Positions 55,849 to 64,000 of a DNA stretch of 64,000 bases are shown here, one piece after another; the first letter of the stretch is position 1; the number at the start of each line of letters is the position of its first letter. Location of the stretch: assembly GCF_000269965.1 (NCBI RefSeq), contig NC_017219.1:1-64000 (forward strand), read 5' to 3'. The DNA is from Bifidobacterium longum subsp. infantis ATCC 15697 = JCM 1222 = DSM 20088. Lineage in GTDB: Bacteria > Actinomycetota > Actinomycetes > Actinomycetales > Bifidobacteriaceae. The notes beneath the pieces were generated by a model. That model was not told the origin of the DNA, did no database searches, and worked only from the letters and a program-made list of their open reading frames with translations. The position numbers were made by a program, and so were the translations under genes.

Positions 55849-55900
55849 TACTCACACATTTCTTGTACGTAAAATGTGTTTTACTCACACATTTTCTGTA
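55849..55900. repeat. Two 33-bp-spaced direct repeats before a dead ATPase
   Basis: TACTCACACATTTCTTGTA (55849-55867) and TACTCACACATTTTCTGTA (55882-55900), with an inverted AAATGTGT (55872-55879) between them. They directly precede the ribosome site of the pseudogene at 55919. Confidence 0.65.
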
Positions 55901-55918
55901 GGAGATTGGGATTGGTCA

Positions 55919-56437
55919 TGGATCGTACGGCTATGAAGCAGCTTGAGGCTTGGAAGACGTCTCGAAAATAGAAAGCCGCTCATTATCCGAGGCGCCCGTC
56001 AGACGGGCAAAACGTGTCTGTCGGAGGAGTTCGGGCGTACACGATATGAGGTAGTGGCGCGTATCGACCTCATGAACAATGAGCGTGCGAGGAGTTTCTT
56101 TGACGGCTATCTAGATGTGAGCAGGATATTGCGTAACATCAGCCTCGAAATAGGTGTTCCTATCACGACAGATACCTTGGTGCTCCTTGATGATTATGGC
56201 GGGGACTTCTCGAAACACGCGCCGCTACGTATCCTTGAGAGAATTCGTATAGTTTGGGCTTCTCTACCATCGCAGCTGGCAAAGGAGAATCGAAAGTTCG
56301 TAAGCCTGCGTGTGGCTGTTGGTCATTTCGACCTGCATAAAGCAGTGCGCACCAGTCTTGCTGGGTATCGTGACGATGACTGGCTGCTGAATGTGCCATT
56401 ATGGGCGATTGGTCGGCTTGCCGCATTGCCGCTATAG
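55919..56437 (+). pseudogene. DUF4143-type AAA ATPase, frameshifted and deleted
   Basis: Starts MDRTAMKQLEAWKTSRK and then hits a stop at about 55970. The +1 frame continues with IIRGARQTGKTCLSEEF (Walker A) and LVLLDD (Walker B). The next residues come from the far C-terminal end of the family (ALRILER-like segment, then YRDDDWLLNVPLWAIGRL), so most of the protein has been deleted. The start region has a good GTAGGAG site. No function is expected. Confidence 0.82.
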
Positions 56438-56629
56438 AAGCCCAAGCAAAAAGGGGCCTCCGGCGCGAAGCGGAGGTCCCTGACATTAATCAGCTAGGGG
56501 CAATCGTGTATAGGCTTATATCTCAGCTTCATACTTGCCGGCTATCGGCCATCGGCTGATAGCGGATATGTCGAAAGCGGCGATGATTAGATTTACGTTA
56601 CTGGATATGGCAGTATGGGTGCCTCTTTG

Positions 56630-56712
56630 CCCCTTTCATCATCTTGCAATAATTCTTACATGTAAGAACTCTCTGTTAACATGTAAGAATTATTGCAAGA
56701 TGGTGAAAGGGG
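56630..56712. repeat. Long palindrome, upstream copy
   Basis: 33-base arms (56630-56662 and 56680-56712) with a single mismatch, core TTGCAATAATTCTTACATG, and a 17-base spacer. Its right arm ends in GAAAGGGG, which also serves as the ribosome site of the AlbA-domain gene. A near-identical copy follows that gene at 58391-58467. The 56438-56629 spacer holds no supported gene. Confidence 0.85.
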
Positions 56713-56718
56713 ATGCTC

Positions 56719-58368
56719 ATGTTGCCGACTAAAGAAAGTTTGACAGTTGAGTTCAAGAGCGAGCAGAAGCGTCCTCAATCGCATGATGAAATTGTTGACA
56801 ACGTAGTGGCTCTAGCCAATACTGAAGGCGGCACACTGTATCTCGGTATTGAAGACGATGGCACTGTGACCGGCGTATGTGACGAGCATCGCAATATCAA
56901 TGGACTTGCGGCACTAATTTTCAATAAGACTGTTCCGCAGCTTCCCGCTCGCGTGGCGCTCTTGTATGAGAACGAGGTGCCGATAGTCAGTATTGAGGTG
57001 GGTAACAGTCAGCAAATCGTGTCTACTAGTCAAGGGAAGACACTACAGCGCCGGCTGAAAGCAGACGGCTCGCCTGAGGTCGTTCCGCTGTTTGTTTCCC
57101 AATTCATTAGCCGTTTATCTCAGCAACGGTTCTACGATTTCAGTGCGCAACCTGCCCCAGAGGCTCGGTTGGGCGATTTGAATCCAGACTCACGGAACAA
57201 GTTGAGAAGCCATATTCGCAGTGCCAATGCGCAAAACTCGTTGTTGTCTTTTACTGATGAGGATTTCGATCGGGCGCTTGAGCTGGTTGTTGACGGCCCG
57301 TATGGATTACAGCCATCTGTTGCTGGTCTGCTCACCATTGGTTCGGTTGATGCTATTCATCGATCGATTCCAGCCGCATCGGCTGTTTTTCAAGTGATGA
57401 AAGGCATGTCTCCAAAGGTCAATATGGATCCGTTCGTGTTGCCCTTGGTGGATATGTTTGATCGTGTAGGCGAGCTGATGGAGCCGTGGAATCCCAGCCA
57501 CGAAGTCATGAGCGGCTTGATTCGTGTCGATCTGCCAGACTTCGATCGAGGGGCATTCCGTGAGGCAATGATTAACGCTTTCTGCCATCGCGATTATGCG
57601 CGAATGGGTTCGGTGAGGTTCCTGGTTGATGATGATGGGTTGACCATAGCCAACCCCGGAGGATTCATAGAGGGTGTCTCCGAAGATAACCTGCTTACTG
57701 CACAACCGCGTTCCCGTAATCCGCAGCTTGCTCTGATTTTGAAAGCTGCCGGATATGTTGAACGTACCGGGCGAGGTGTGGATACCATCTATGCCGGGTC
57801 GATTGCGGCAGGCGGTTCTTTCCCGGATTACTCGCAGTCCAGTGCCGAAGAAGTCATTCTGTTCCTCCGCCGTGTGGTGCCTGACGAGGCATTCGTGACC
57901 ATGATTGGAGACGAGGAACGTCGACGTGGGGCTCCATTGCCGGTCTGGTCGCTGATTGTGCTCTCGCTGCTGCGCGAGCATCGTAGGCTTACCGTGGTCC
58001 AGTTGTGCGATTTCTCCCATTTGGAGCATCGACGCATCGTGTCCGCTGTTGAGAATTTGGTGGAAGCTGGTTTGGTAGAGGGGGTCGGCAGTGGGAGCTC
58101 TCGCTCGTATATGCTGAGTGCCCAAGTGTACAAACGTTCAGAGGGGTTGGCGTCTTACGCGCGTCAGCGTGACATCGATGCCACCCGGCGCAGTGGCCTT
58201 GTTCTGGAGTTCGCCGAAAAAAATGATGGTGTCGTCACTACAGCGGATGTCATGGATTTGTTTGGCCTGAGCTATATCAGTGCATACCGGTTGTTGAAGA
58301 AGCTCGAAGATGTGGGCAAGTTGCGCCGCGAGGGGAATGGGCCGTCATCCCGATACGTGTTGGGATGA
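56719..58368 (+). CDS. AlbA/Schlafen-type DNA-binding ATPase-like regulator
   Basis: About 549 residues. The N-terminal AlbA_2 (Schlafen-like) domain (about 1-120) shows ESLTVEFKSEQKR, VVALANTEGGTLYLGIED and GVCDE. The middle has the GHKL-like C-terminal domain often annotated as RecG-like (REAMINAFCHRDYARMGSVR, then ERTGRGVDTIYAG). The C-terminus has winged-helix-like segments (LTVVQLCDFSHLEHRRIVSA, then TTADVMDLFGLSYISAYRLL). Start ATG 56719 has GAAAGGGG at proper spacing; ATG 56713 is too close. It is bracketed by two palindromes that may be its own operator. Such proteins are probable transcription regulators. Confidence 0.85.
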   Translation: MLPTKESLTVEFKSEQKRPQSHDEIVDNVVALANTEGGTLYLGIEDDGTVTGVCDEHRNINGLAALIFNKTVPQLPARVALLYENEVPIVSIEVGNSQQIVSTSQGKTLQRRLKADGSPEVVPLFVSQFISRLSQQRFYDFSAQPAPEARLGDLNPDSRNKLRSHIRSANAQNSLLSFTDEDFDRALELVVDGPYGLQPSVAGLLTIGSVDAIHRSIPAASAVFQVMKGMSPKVNMDPFVLPLVDMFDRVGELMEPWNPSHEVMSGLIRVDLPDFDRGAFREAMINAFCHRDYARMGSVRFLVDDDGLTIANPGGFIEGVSEDNLLTAQPRSRNPQLALILKAAGYVERTGRGVDTIYAGSIAAGGSFPDYSQSSAEEVILFLRRVVPDEAFVTMIGDEERRRGAPLPVWSLIVLSLLREHRRLTVVQLCDFSHLEHRRIVSAVENLVEAGLVEGVGSGSSRSYMLSAQVYKRSEGLASYARQRDIDATRRSGLVLEFAEKNDGVVTTADVMDLFGLSYISAYRLLKKLEDVGKLRREGNGPSSRYVLG

Positions 58369-58390
58369 TTGGCGCGCGTGAAAGTAAGTT

Positions 58391-58467
58391 CTTTCATCAC
58401 CTTGCAATAATTCTTACATGTAAGAACTCTCTGTTAACATGTAAGAATTATTGCAAGATGATGAAAG
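58391..58467. repeat. Long palindrome, downstream copy
   Basis: 30-base arms (58391-58420 and 58438-58467) with one mismatch and the same 17-base spacer as the upstream copy. It lies 22 bp after the AlbA-gene stop. The two copies are nearly identical over about 75 bp in direct orientation. Confidence 0.85.
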
Positions 58468-58478
58468 ATGCACACAAA

Positions 58479-58515
58479 ACGGGGAAGCCCCGCTCGATGT
58501 GAGCGGGGCTTCCCC
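58479..58515 (-). terminator. Strong hairpin after the ppc fragment
   Basis: GGGAAGCCCCGCTC and GAGCGGGGCTTCCC pair with a 5-base loop; the minus-strand continuation is CGTTTTGTG. It looks like the original terminator of the PEP carboxylase gene, whose tail lies next to it. Confidence 0.75.
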
Positions 58516-58534
58516 ATATGCGCTGGTGTGTAGA

Positions 58535-58650
58535 TCAGCCTGTGTTCTGCAGGCCGGCAGCAACACCTGAAACGGTGCAGAGGATCAGATAGATGAATCC
58601 TGCCTGCTGGCTTTGCGAGAGCTCTTCCTGGTCCACCTTCTTGCGCATCG
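58535..58650 (-). pseudogene. PEP carboxylase (ppc) C-terminal fragment
   Basis: About 38 codons (EAMRKKVDQEELSQSQQAGF, then IYLILCTVSGVAAGLQNTG and stop). The terminal QNTG is the invariant C-terminus of PEP carboxylase. The fragment ends abruptly at about 58650, where an AhpF-like tail begins on the other strand. Confidence 0.85.
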
Positions 58651-58829
58651 CCTCGCTGAACCCGGCCGTGCGTGCCGAGGCCTACGATGTTGCGCTCTTT
58701 CCCGAGCTCAAGGACCATTACGGCGCGATGAGCGTGCCCTGCATCGTCGTCACGCGGGCCGACGGCACGCGACGGGTCGAGTTCGGCAAGAAGAGCATCC
58801 CGCAGATGCTTGCACTGGTCGGCGCGTAG
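58644..58829 (+). pseudogene. AhpF-like reductase, C-terminal fragment
   Basis: 61 codons (IASLNPAVRAEAYDVALF to KKSIPQMLALVGA and stop) aligning with the last part of the AhpF-like protein that ends at 38862. Differences are spread over codons, mostly silent plus several amino-acid changes, so it is a diverged homologue and not a fresh duplicate. The 58830-59081 stretch before the opp operon shows no gene. Confidence 0.88.
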
Positions 58830-59117
58830 GCACGGCTCGGCGCGGACGTTCCCGGGCCGTGCGATACGGGTGAGGAAGCCCGTTGCGAAATCACCATCAT
58901 GGAATCCTATCTATCAGGAATCCTGATGGCCTCCCATAAGAAACGGTGAGTACCTACAGCGAGTGTCTGCTTTCCGCCTTACGTACACTGTGCACAGATA
59001 CATCGAGAAAGGGATTGTGGATGTATCTCAAGGTAAGGGATTCGCGGTTCGGGGGATTGAAAGAACACTGACATTCTTTCGGTGACGCGAATCCCCGATA
59101 CAACGCAAGGAGGGATT

Positions 59118-60830
59118 ATGCGTAAGCATCTTGTAGCTGTGGTCGCGGCGGCGGCAGCATTGCTGCTGGTGGCTGGTTGTGGCGGCACGAGCGGCGGCAG
59201 TAATGCGGAATCCACGGAAACCACCGTCGACGGCAGCCTGAACAAGGTCGTGGTCAAGGGCGATCCAAGTAAAAGCCCCGCCAAGGCCAACGGCCGTAAG
59301 GACACATTCATCGCCACGATCAATTCTCCGAGCGGTGTGTTCTTGCCGGGGTTCAATGACAATGGCTGGGATGGCAACGCGCAGCAGCCGATTTTCGCGA
59401 GTCTGGTGGTGACCGATGATTCGGGACAGTATATTCCCGACTTGGCCGAGAAATGGGATATCTCCAGTGATCAGCTCACGTACACCTTCCATCTGCGCGA
59501 CAATCTGAAATTCTCGGATGGGTCGCCGCTGACCGCGGACGATGTGGCTTTCAGCCTGACGCTGTTCAATGATCCGGCTTACTCGGGCGGCAGTGATTTC
59601 TCCGACATCGGCATCAAAGGCGTTGATGCGTACAAGTCGGGCAAGGCTGATTCCATCTCCGGCATCCGGGTGATCGACGAGCGGACCATCACCATTGAGA
59701 CCACGAAAGCGAATCCGCTGACATTGGGCATTCTTGGCGGCCAGGTGCTGTCGAAAGCATATTACGGCAAGGACTACCAGCGAGGGCACCTTGATTATCT
59801 GAAGGATCTGTACGGCAAGCCTTTGGGCGCCGGCCCCTACAAGCTGTCCAAATATGTGGATGGTCAGGAAGTGCGGTATGTTGCCAACAAGTACTACTAT
59901 GGCGGCGAACCGAAGATCAGGAATCTGATTTTTAAGGTCACCTCCAAGGACACGGCGCTGTCGAACTTCCAGAACGGCGAAACCGATTTTGATGGTTTCA
60001 GCCCGGACAAAGATAATCTTGACGCACTGAAGCAGCTTGGCTTTGCCAGTGTGCGCGAAAGCACGGTGCCGGACATGAGTGAGATCTGGATCAATAACCT
60101 CAAGGCCCCGTTCAACGACAAGCGAGTCCGTCAGGCGTTGATCTATGGTCTCAACCGTCAGCAGATCATCAACGTGGCGTATAAGGGATTCGGCCAGGTG
60201 GCGAACGTGTATGCCGCTCCTACGCAATGGTCGTACACCGATAAGGGAGTCAACAAGTACAAGTTCGATCCGGACAAGGCGGGCAAGCTGCTTGACGAGG
60301 CCGGTTGGAAGACCGGCTCGGACGGGATTCGCGAAAAAGATGGCAGGAAGCTCACCGTACGGTACCTGACTTCCAAGGACACGGATGAGACGATCCCGAT
60401 TGCCACGGAGAACTACAAAGCCATCGGCATTGACTTCCAGCCTGAAGTGCTCGATGGCGACACCATCATCGAACGATGGACGCAGGGCGGCGATTGGGAT
60501 TTGGTCGGCGGATTCCGCACCAACGGTTTGTCGGATCCGAACGACGCGATTTCCGAATTCGTCTCGCACGACAAGTCCATCAACCTCACGGGCTACCACA
60601 ATGAGGAAGCCGACAAGCTCGCCAAGGAAGGGCTGTCCACTCAGGATAAGACAAAACGCAAGGCCATCTATGCGGAGCTCTACAAGGTTCTGAACAATGA
60701 TCCGCCCACCATTCCATTGAGCTATCGGCAGTCCATCACGGCATGGAACACCCGTGTCAAGGGTGTTGAGAACTATTCGACCGGCAATAGCGATGCGGCG
60801 CTCGTCCTCGCGAAGCTTTCGATCGAATAG
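59118..60830 (+). CDS. oppA: Oligopeptide ABC transporter binding lipoprotein (OppA-like)
   Basis: 570 residues of the family-5 solute-binding class. Lipobox VAGC gives Cys21. Hallmark segments are IFASLVVTDDSGQYIPDLAE, WDISSDQLTYTFHLRDNLKF, SDGSPLTADDVAFSL and APFNDKRVRQALIYGLNRQQ. The start at 59118 has AAGGAGGGATT. The family binds peptides, or occasionally sugars or nickel; no ligand can be assigned. It is followed by oppB, oppC and a fused oppDF, giving a complete importer. Confidence 0.9.
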   Translation: MRKHLVAVVAAAAALLLVAGCGGTSGGSNAESTETTVDGSLNKVVVKGDPSKSPAKANGRKDTFIATINSPSGVFLPGFNDNGWDGNAQQPIFASLVVTDDSGQYIPDLAEKWDISSDQLTYTFHLRDNLKFSDGSPLTADDVAFSLTLFNDPAYSGGSDFSDIGIKGVDAYKSGKADSISGIRVIDERTITIETTKANPLTLGILGGQVLSKAYYGKDYQRGHLDYLKDLYGKPLGAGPYKLSKYVDGQEVRYVANKYYYGGEPKIRNLIFKVTSKDTALSNFQNGETDFDGFSPDKDNLDALKQLGFASVRESTVPDMSEIWINNLKAPFNDKRVRQALIYGLNRQQIINVAYKGFGQVANVYAAPTQWSYTDKGVNKYKFDPDKAGKLLDEAGWKTGSDGIREKDGRKLTVRYLTSKDTDETIPIATENYKAIGIDFQPEVLDGDTIIERWTQGGDWDLVGGFRTNGLSDPNDAISEFVSHDKSINLTGYHNEEADKLAKEGLSTQDKTKRKAIYAELYKVLNNDPPTIPLSYRQSITAWNTRVKGVENYSTGNSDAALVLAKLSIE

Positions 60831-60988
60831 GCGGTCGGCTGCGTTTCGTGTCCAAAGCGTTGGATAACCGCTGATCGGCATGCATCATCGTCGTGGCCCC
60901 TTGCGAGGTCGGCTTGGGGCCACAACGTTCTGCGGTGTTTGGATACGCCGCTGTGATTGTTGATCATGCCTGAAAGGAAATTCGGTTC

Positions 60989-61960
60989 ATGTTGCGATAT
61001 ACGTTACGGCGATTCGCCCAGATGGTGTTCATGCTTTTCCTGCTTTCCATCCTGGTGTTTTTCCTCTTTGCGTTGATGCCCGGTGATTTCTTCTCGGGAA
61101 ACAGGAAGCTGAAACCCGCTCGACTGGCTGAGCTGCGCGCATTATACGGACTTGATCAGCCCACCATCGTTCGCTACTTCATATGGCTGAAGAACGTCTT
61201 CCACGGTGACTTCGGATGGTCGTTGCAATACAATGAGCCGGTCACGCGCCTCCTGAAGACGTACATGATGAATTCCTTCATCGTCGCTTTGGCCGCTGTG
61301 GTCATTGCGTGGACCGTTGCTGTGGTCATTGGCGTGTTCTCCGCGACTCACCAATACTCTCTGGTCGATAAACTGGTCACTGTTGTCGTCTTCGCCTCAT
61401 TGTCGTTCCCTTCCTTCTTCATCGGTCTGCTGGCCATCAAATTTTTCGCGGTCGATCTTCGTTGGCTGCCGACCGGAGGCATGGTCGATACGGGGTCGAA
61501 CAGTACCGGGTTCGCGTATGTTCTTGAGGTATTGCGGCACATGATCATGCCGACACTACTGTTGGCGTTCTTCTCAGCCGGTTCGTTGACCCGCTATTTC
61601 CGTTCCGGAATGTTGGATGTGCTGCGCATGGATTTTGTCCGTTGCGCGCGCGCCCGCGGCATCTCCGAGCGGTCGGTCGTTTTCGGCCATGCGCTGAGAA
61701 ACGCCTTGTTGCCGGCTATCACGCTGCTTGCCTTCGAGATTCCCGGATTGTTCTCAGGCGCGATCATCACCGAACAGATATTCAATTGGCCGGGTATCGG
61801 CAGCATTCAGCTGGCGGCCTTGAACGCGCGTGACTATGAGGTGCTGATGACTTGTACGCTGCTGCTGTCGTTTTTAACGATTCTGGCCAATTTCCTGGCC
61901 GACATCATGTATGCCGCTGCGGATCCACGTGTCCGGTTGGCGCAGAAAGTTCAGGGTTGA
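60989..61960 (+). CDS. oppB: Oligopeptide ABC permease OppB
   Basis: 323 residues, six helices. The N-terminal LRYTLRRFAQMVFMLFLLS, the LYGLDQPTIVRYFIW segment and the EAA loop (VRCARARGISERSVVFGHAL) are standard for OppB. Start ATG after GAAAGGAAATTCGGTTC. It forms the pore with OppC. Confidence 0.93.
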   Translation: MLRYTLRRFAQMVFMLFLLSILVFFLFALMPGDFFSGNRKLKPARLAELRALYGLDQPTIVRYFIWLKNVFHGDFGWSLQYNEPVTRLLKTYMMNSFIVALAAVVIAWTVAVVIGVFSATHQYSLVDKLVTVVVFASLSFPSFFIGLLAIKFFAVDLRWLPTGGMVDTGSNSTGFAYVLEVLRHMIMPTLLLAFFSAGSLTRYFRSGMLDVLRMDFVRCARARGISERSVVFGHALRNALLPAITLLAFEIPGLFSGAIITEQIFNWPGIGSIQLAALNARDYEVLMTCTLLLSFLTILANFLADIMYAAADPRVRLAQKVQG

Positions 61961-61961
61961 C

Positions 61962-62909
61962 ATGGAACTACGTCGCAGTGAATCACGATCACGGTCGCAG
62001 CGATCAGCCAATGGGGGAAAGATGCGGAATTCTGGCGTTCGACCGTTATGGTATCGCAATCTTGTCCGGTTGGCGCACACACGTGCCGCGGCCGTCAGCA
62101 TCGCCACGCTGGTTCTCGTGCTGTTGCTCAGTGTTCTGGGGCCTTTGTTCAGTCCATACGGGCAAAACCAGTTGGATGTTCCCAATGCCGAACAGGGCCC
62201 TACTCTGGACCATCTGCTTGGCACGGATGATTACGGGCGAGATATCCTTACGCGATTGATGTATGCCGGTCGTATTTCCTTGACCATCGGATTGGCGTCC
62301 ACGGTCCTTTCCGTGGTGCTTGGCGCCACGATCGGCATTGCGTCCGGTTATTTTGGCGGATGGGTCGATGCCGTTATCATGCGTCTGGCGGATTTGCTGA
62401 TGTCGATTCCAAGTCTGCCTTTGTTGATCATCATGGCCGCATTGCTCTCGGAGTTCAAGGTTCCCGCGAGTTCCCGCATCTATGTGGTGATGGTCATGTT
62501 GTCGATTATCGGCTGGCCGGGTATGTCGCGCATGATCCGCGGTGAAGTGCTTTCATTAAGGGAACGTTTGTATATGAAAGCCACCGAGGCGTTGGGCCTG
62601 AGCACAAGGTCGAGGCTGCTTCATCATCTGCTGCCCAATGTGCTGCCGCTGTTGATTGTGCAGACCACGTTAAGCGTCGCCGGCGGCATTCTCATGGAAT
62701 CCACGTTGAGCTTCCTGGGGCTTGGAGTCGTGCCGCCGAATGCGTCGTGGGGAAATATGATGGCGGCGGCTTCCAACCTCATGGACTTTCAGAAACGTCC
62801 ATGGCTTTGGATTCCGCCGGGGGTCGCCGTATTCGTTACGGTGGTGGCCATCAATGTCTTGGGTGATCGGCTACGCGACATCTACGATCCGAAGAATGAA
62901 AGGGCGTGA
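61962..62909 (+). CDS. oppC: Oligopeptide ABC permease OppC
   Basis: About 315 residues, six helices, with a basic N-terminal tail. Typical OppC features are DHLLGTDDYGRDILTRLMY, GASYGI-like GATIGIASGYFGG, and the EAA loop KATEALGLSTRSRLLHHLLP. The ATG at 61962 lies one base after the oppB stop. An internal ATG at 62022 has a better GGGGGAAAG site, so the real start may be there. The long Arg/Ser-rich extension is otherwise unusual. Confidence 0.9.
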   Translation: MELRRSESRSRSQRSANGGKMRNSGVRPLWYRNLVRLAHTRAAAVSIATLVLVLLLSVLGPLFSPYGQNQLDVPNAEQGPTLDHLLGTDDYGRDILTRLMYAGRISLTIGLASTVLSVVLGATIGIASGYFGGWVDAVIMRLADLLMSIPSLPLLIIMAALLSEFKVPASSRIYVVMVMLSIIGWPGMSRMIRGEVLSLRERLYMKATEALGLSTRSRLLHHLLPNVLPLLIVQTTLSVAGGILMESTLSFLGLGVVPPNASWGNMMAAASNLMDFQKRPWLWIPPGVAVFVTVVAINVLGDRLRDIYDPKNERA

Positions 62910-62912
62910 GGC

Positions 62913-64000
62913 ATGGTTATTGCTTACGATACGGGAAATGGTTCGGATACGCATGAGCCGTTGCTGCGCGTGCGTGATCTGTGCGTCGAATTTCCTCTGG
63001 ATGGAGGAGAGGTCCGCCATGCGGTCAATGATGTGAGCTTCGATGTTCCTCAAGGTTCGGTGACGTGCTTGGTGGGTGAGTCCGGTTCCGGAAAATCCGT
63101 CACCGCCATGTCCACGATTGATTTGGTGGATGAGCCTGGACGAATTGTGGGTGGAACCATCACCTTTGATGGTCGTGACGTGTTATCGCTCAACCACAAG
63201 AATCTTGAGCGGCTGCGTGGTGAAGGAATCTCCATGATCTTCCAGGAACCCATGCATTCATTGAATCCGGTGCTGCGCGTAGGAAAGCAGCTTGGCGAGA
63301 CCATACAGGTGCATAGCGGTGCCTCCAGGGAATCCGCCTGGAAGCGTTCCGTGCAGTGGCTGAAGCGTGTGGGATTACCGAATCCCGAGCGCGTCATGAA
63401 CATGTACCCGCACGAATTGTCGGGAGGCATGGCCCAGCGTGTGATGATCGCAATCGCCTTGTGCTGTGGCCCGAAACTGTTGATTGCCGATGAGCCCACG
63501 ACCGCGCTCGATGTGACCATCCAGGCTCAGATTATTCATCTGCTGTTGAAACTGAAGGAGGAGATAGGCCTTTCCATCCTCTTCATTACGCATGATTTTG
63601 GCGTGGTCGCGGAAGTGGCGGATTACGTCGTGGTGATGTATGAGGGCAAGGTCGTGGAACATGGCGATGTGTATGGTATCTTCGACCATCCGCAGCATCC
63701 ATATACCAAGGCATTGCTGGAAACTCGTCCGATGATCGGCGCGCGTCGTCATCGCCTGCCCACGGTCCGTGATCTGGTGCCTCGGTTCTCGGCGTTGTCT
63801 GGTGGGAATTCCCTGGCTGTGCTCGATGATGCCTCGGCGCCCGAGGACGGGGAATGGAATCATGGGCGCAATGATTCCCGCGAAAGCCCGATAGCGTTGG
63901 CGAAGCCGGATGAGCCTTTGGTGGAGGTCAAACATCTTAAGAAATACTTTGTGTCGCAAGAAGGTTTCTTCTCTCGCACCACCCATACGGTGCGTGGTGT
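62913..64000 (+). CDS. oppDF: Fused oligopeptide ABC ATPase OppDF, partial
   Basis: Runs off the window end. The first ATPase domain is complete: Walker A GESGSGKS, Q-loop MIFQEPMHSLNPV, signature LSGGMAQRVMIA, Walker B LLIADEPTTALDV, and switch His in FITHDFG. It is followed by the dipeptide-type C-terminal segment HPQHPYTKALLE. A linker (about residues 285-335) leads to a second domain that begins VEVKHLKKYFVSQEG. OppD and OppF are therefore fused in one chain, as often in actinobacteria. It starts 3 bp after oppC. Confidence 0.92.
   Translation, partial: MVIAYDTGNGSDTHEPLLRVRDLCVEFPLDGGEVRHAVNDVSFDVPQGSVTCLVGESGSGKSVTAMSTIDLVDEPGRIVGGTITFDGRDVLSLNHKNLERLRGEGISMIFQEPMHSLNPVLRVGKQLGETIQVHSGASRESAWKRSVQWLKRVGLPNPERVMNMYPHELSGGMAQRVMIAIALCCGPKLLIADEPTTALDVTIQAQIIHLLLKLKEEIGLSILFITHDFGVVAEVADYVVVMYEGKVVEHGDVYGIFDHPQHPYTKALLETRPMIGARRHRLPTVRDLVPRFSALSGGNSLAVLDDASAPEDGEWNHGRNDSRESPIALAKPDEPLVEVKHLKKYFVSQEGFFSRTTHTVRG

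Noticed and set aside
59028..60881. 617-codon open frame opposite oppA
   Set aside because: Antisense shadow; the plus-strand protein has a signal peptide, lipobox and family motifs.

Overview
The window looks like the replication-origin region of a Bifidobacterium chromosome, most likely B. longum or a close relative. It opens exactly at the dnaA start codon and carries the actinobacterial order dnaA-oriC-dnaN-recF-DUF721-gyrB-gyrA-DUF3566. The composition is GC-rich, with local AT-rich patches. The species assignment is inferred from gene content and protein character, not from a database search.

Layout. 1-10.8 kb: replication and gyrase core, with oriC between dnaA and dnaN. 10.8-14.6 kb: a degenerate 51-bp repeat array, an orphan AAA ATPase, a LacI-family remnant and gdhA (minus). 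14.6-19.2 kb: an accessory island at the 3' end of tRNA-Ala(TGC). The tRNA 3' end and/or its terminator occur three times, and the island holds a YafQ/DinJ-like toxin-antitoxin pair, IS21 and ISL3 remnants, a secreted protein paired with a small membrane protein, and a broken tyrosine integrase. tRNA-Ile(GAT) follows. 19.8-26.2 kb: one minus-strand operon of HAD phosphatase, RpiR regulator, PhnD, PhnC, PhnE, PhnE and a cytoplasmic 5'-nucleotidase-like phosphoesterase. 26.4-34 kb: three more orphan ATPases, a YgjP-type metallopeptidase, Dps and a CorC/CNNM protein. 34-41 kb: a decayed FHA/ABC exporter, beta carbonic anhydrase, AhpC, an AhpF-like enzyme with unusual domain order, and an OFA-type MFS transporter. 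41-45.5 kb: a truncated ATPase, an IS3-type and an IS256-type element lying end to end, and a 5'-truncated glycosyltransferase. 45.5-53.7 kb: a structured-RNA candidate, then a LacI-regulated operon of sugar ABC importer and DUF2961 (GH172) glycosidase, facing an alpha/beta-hydrolase. 53.7-59 kb: an internally deleted IS3 element, two more ATPase genes (one dead), an AlbA-domain regulator bracketed by two nearly identical 80-bp palindromes, and a ppc/ahpF junction scar. 59.1-64 kb: an oligopeptide ABC operon oppABC plus a partial oppDF running off the end.

The most unusual signal is a pattern rather than one gene. Each of the six orphan ATPase loci (DUF4143, DUF234 or Orc/Cdc6-like) whose upstream region survives is preceded by its own private set of short tandem or direct repeats (periods of 20, 33, 40 or 51 bp). 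Together with the palindrome-bracketed AlbA gene, this suggests self-contained, autoregulated ATPase modules that are gained and lost around the origin.
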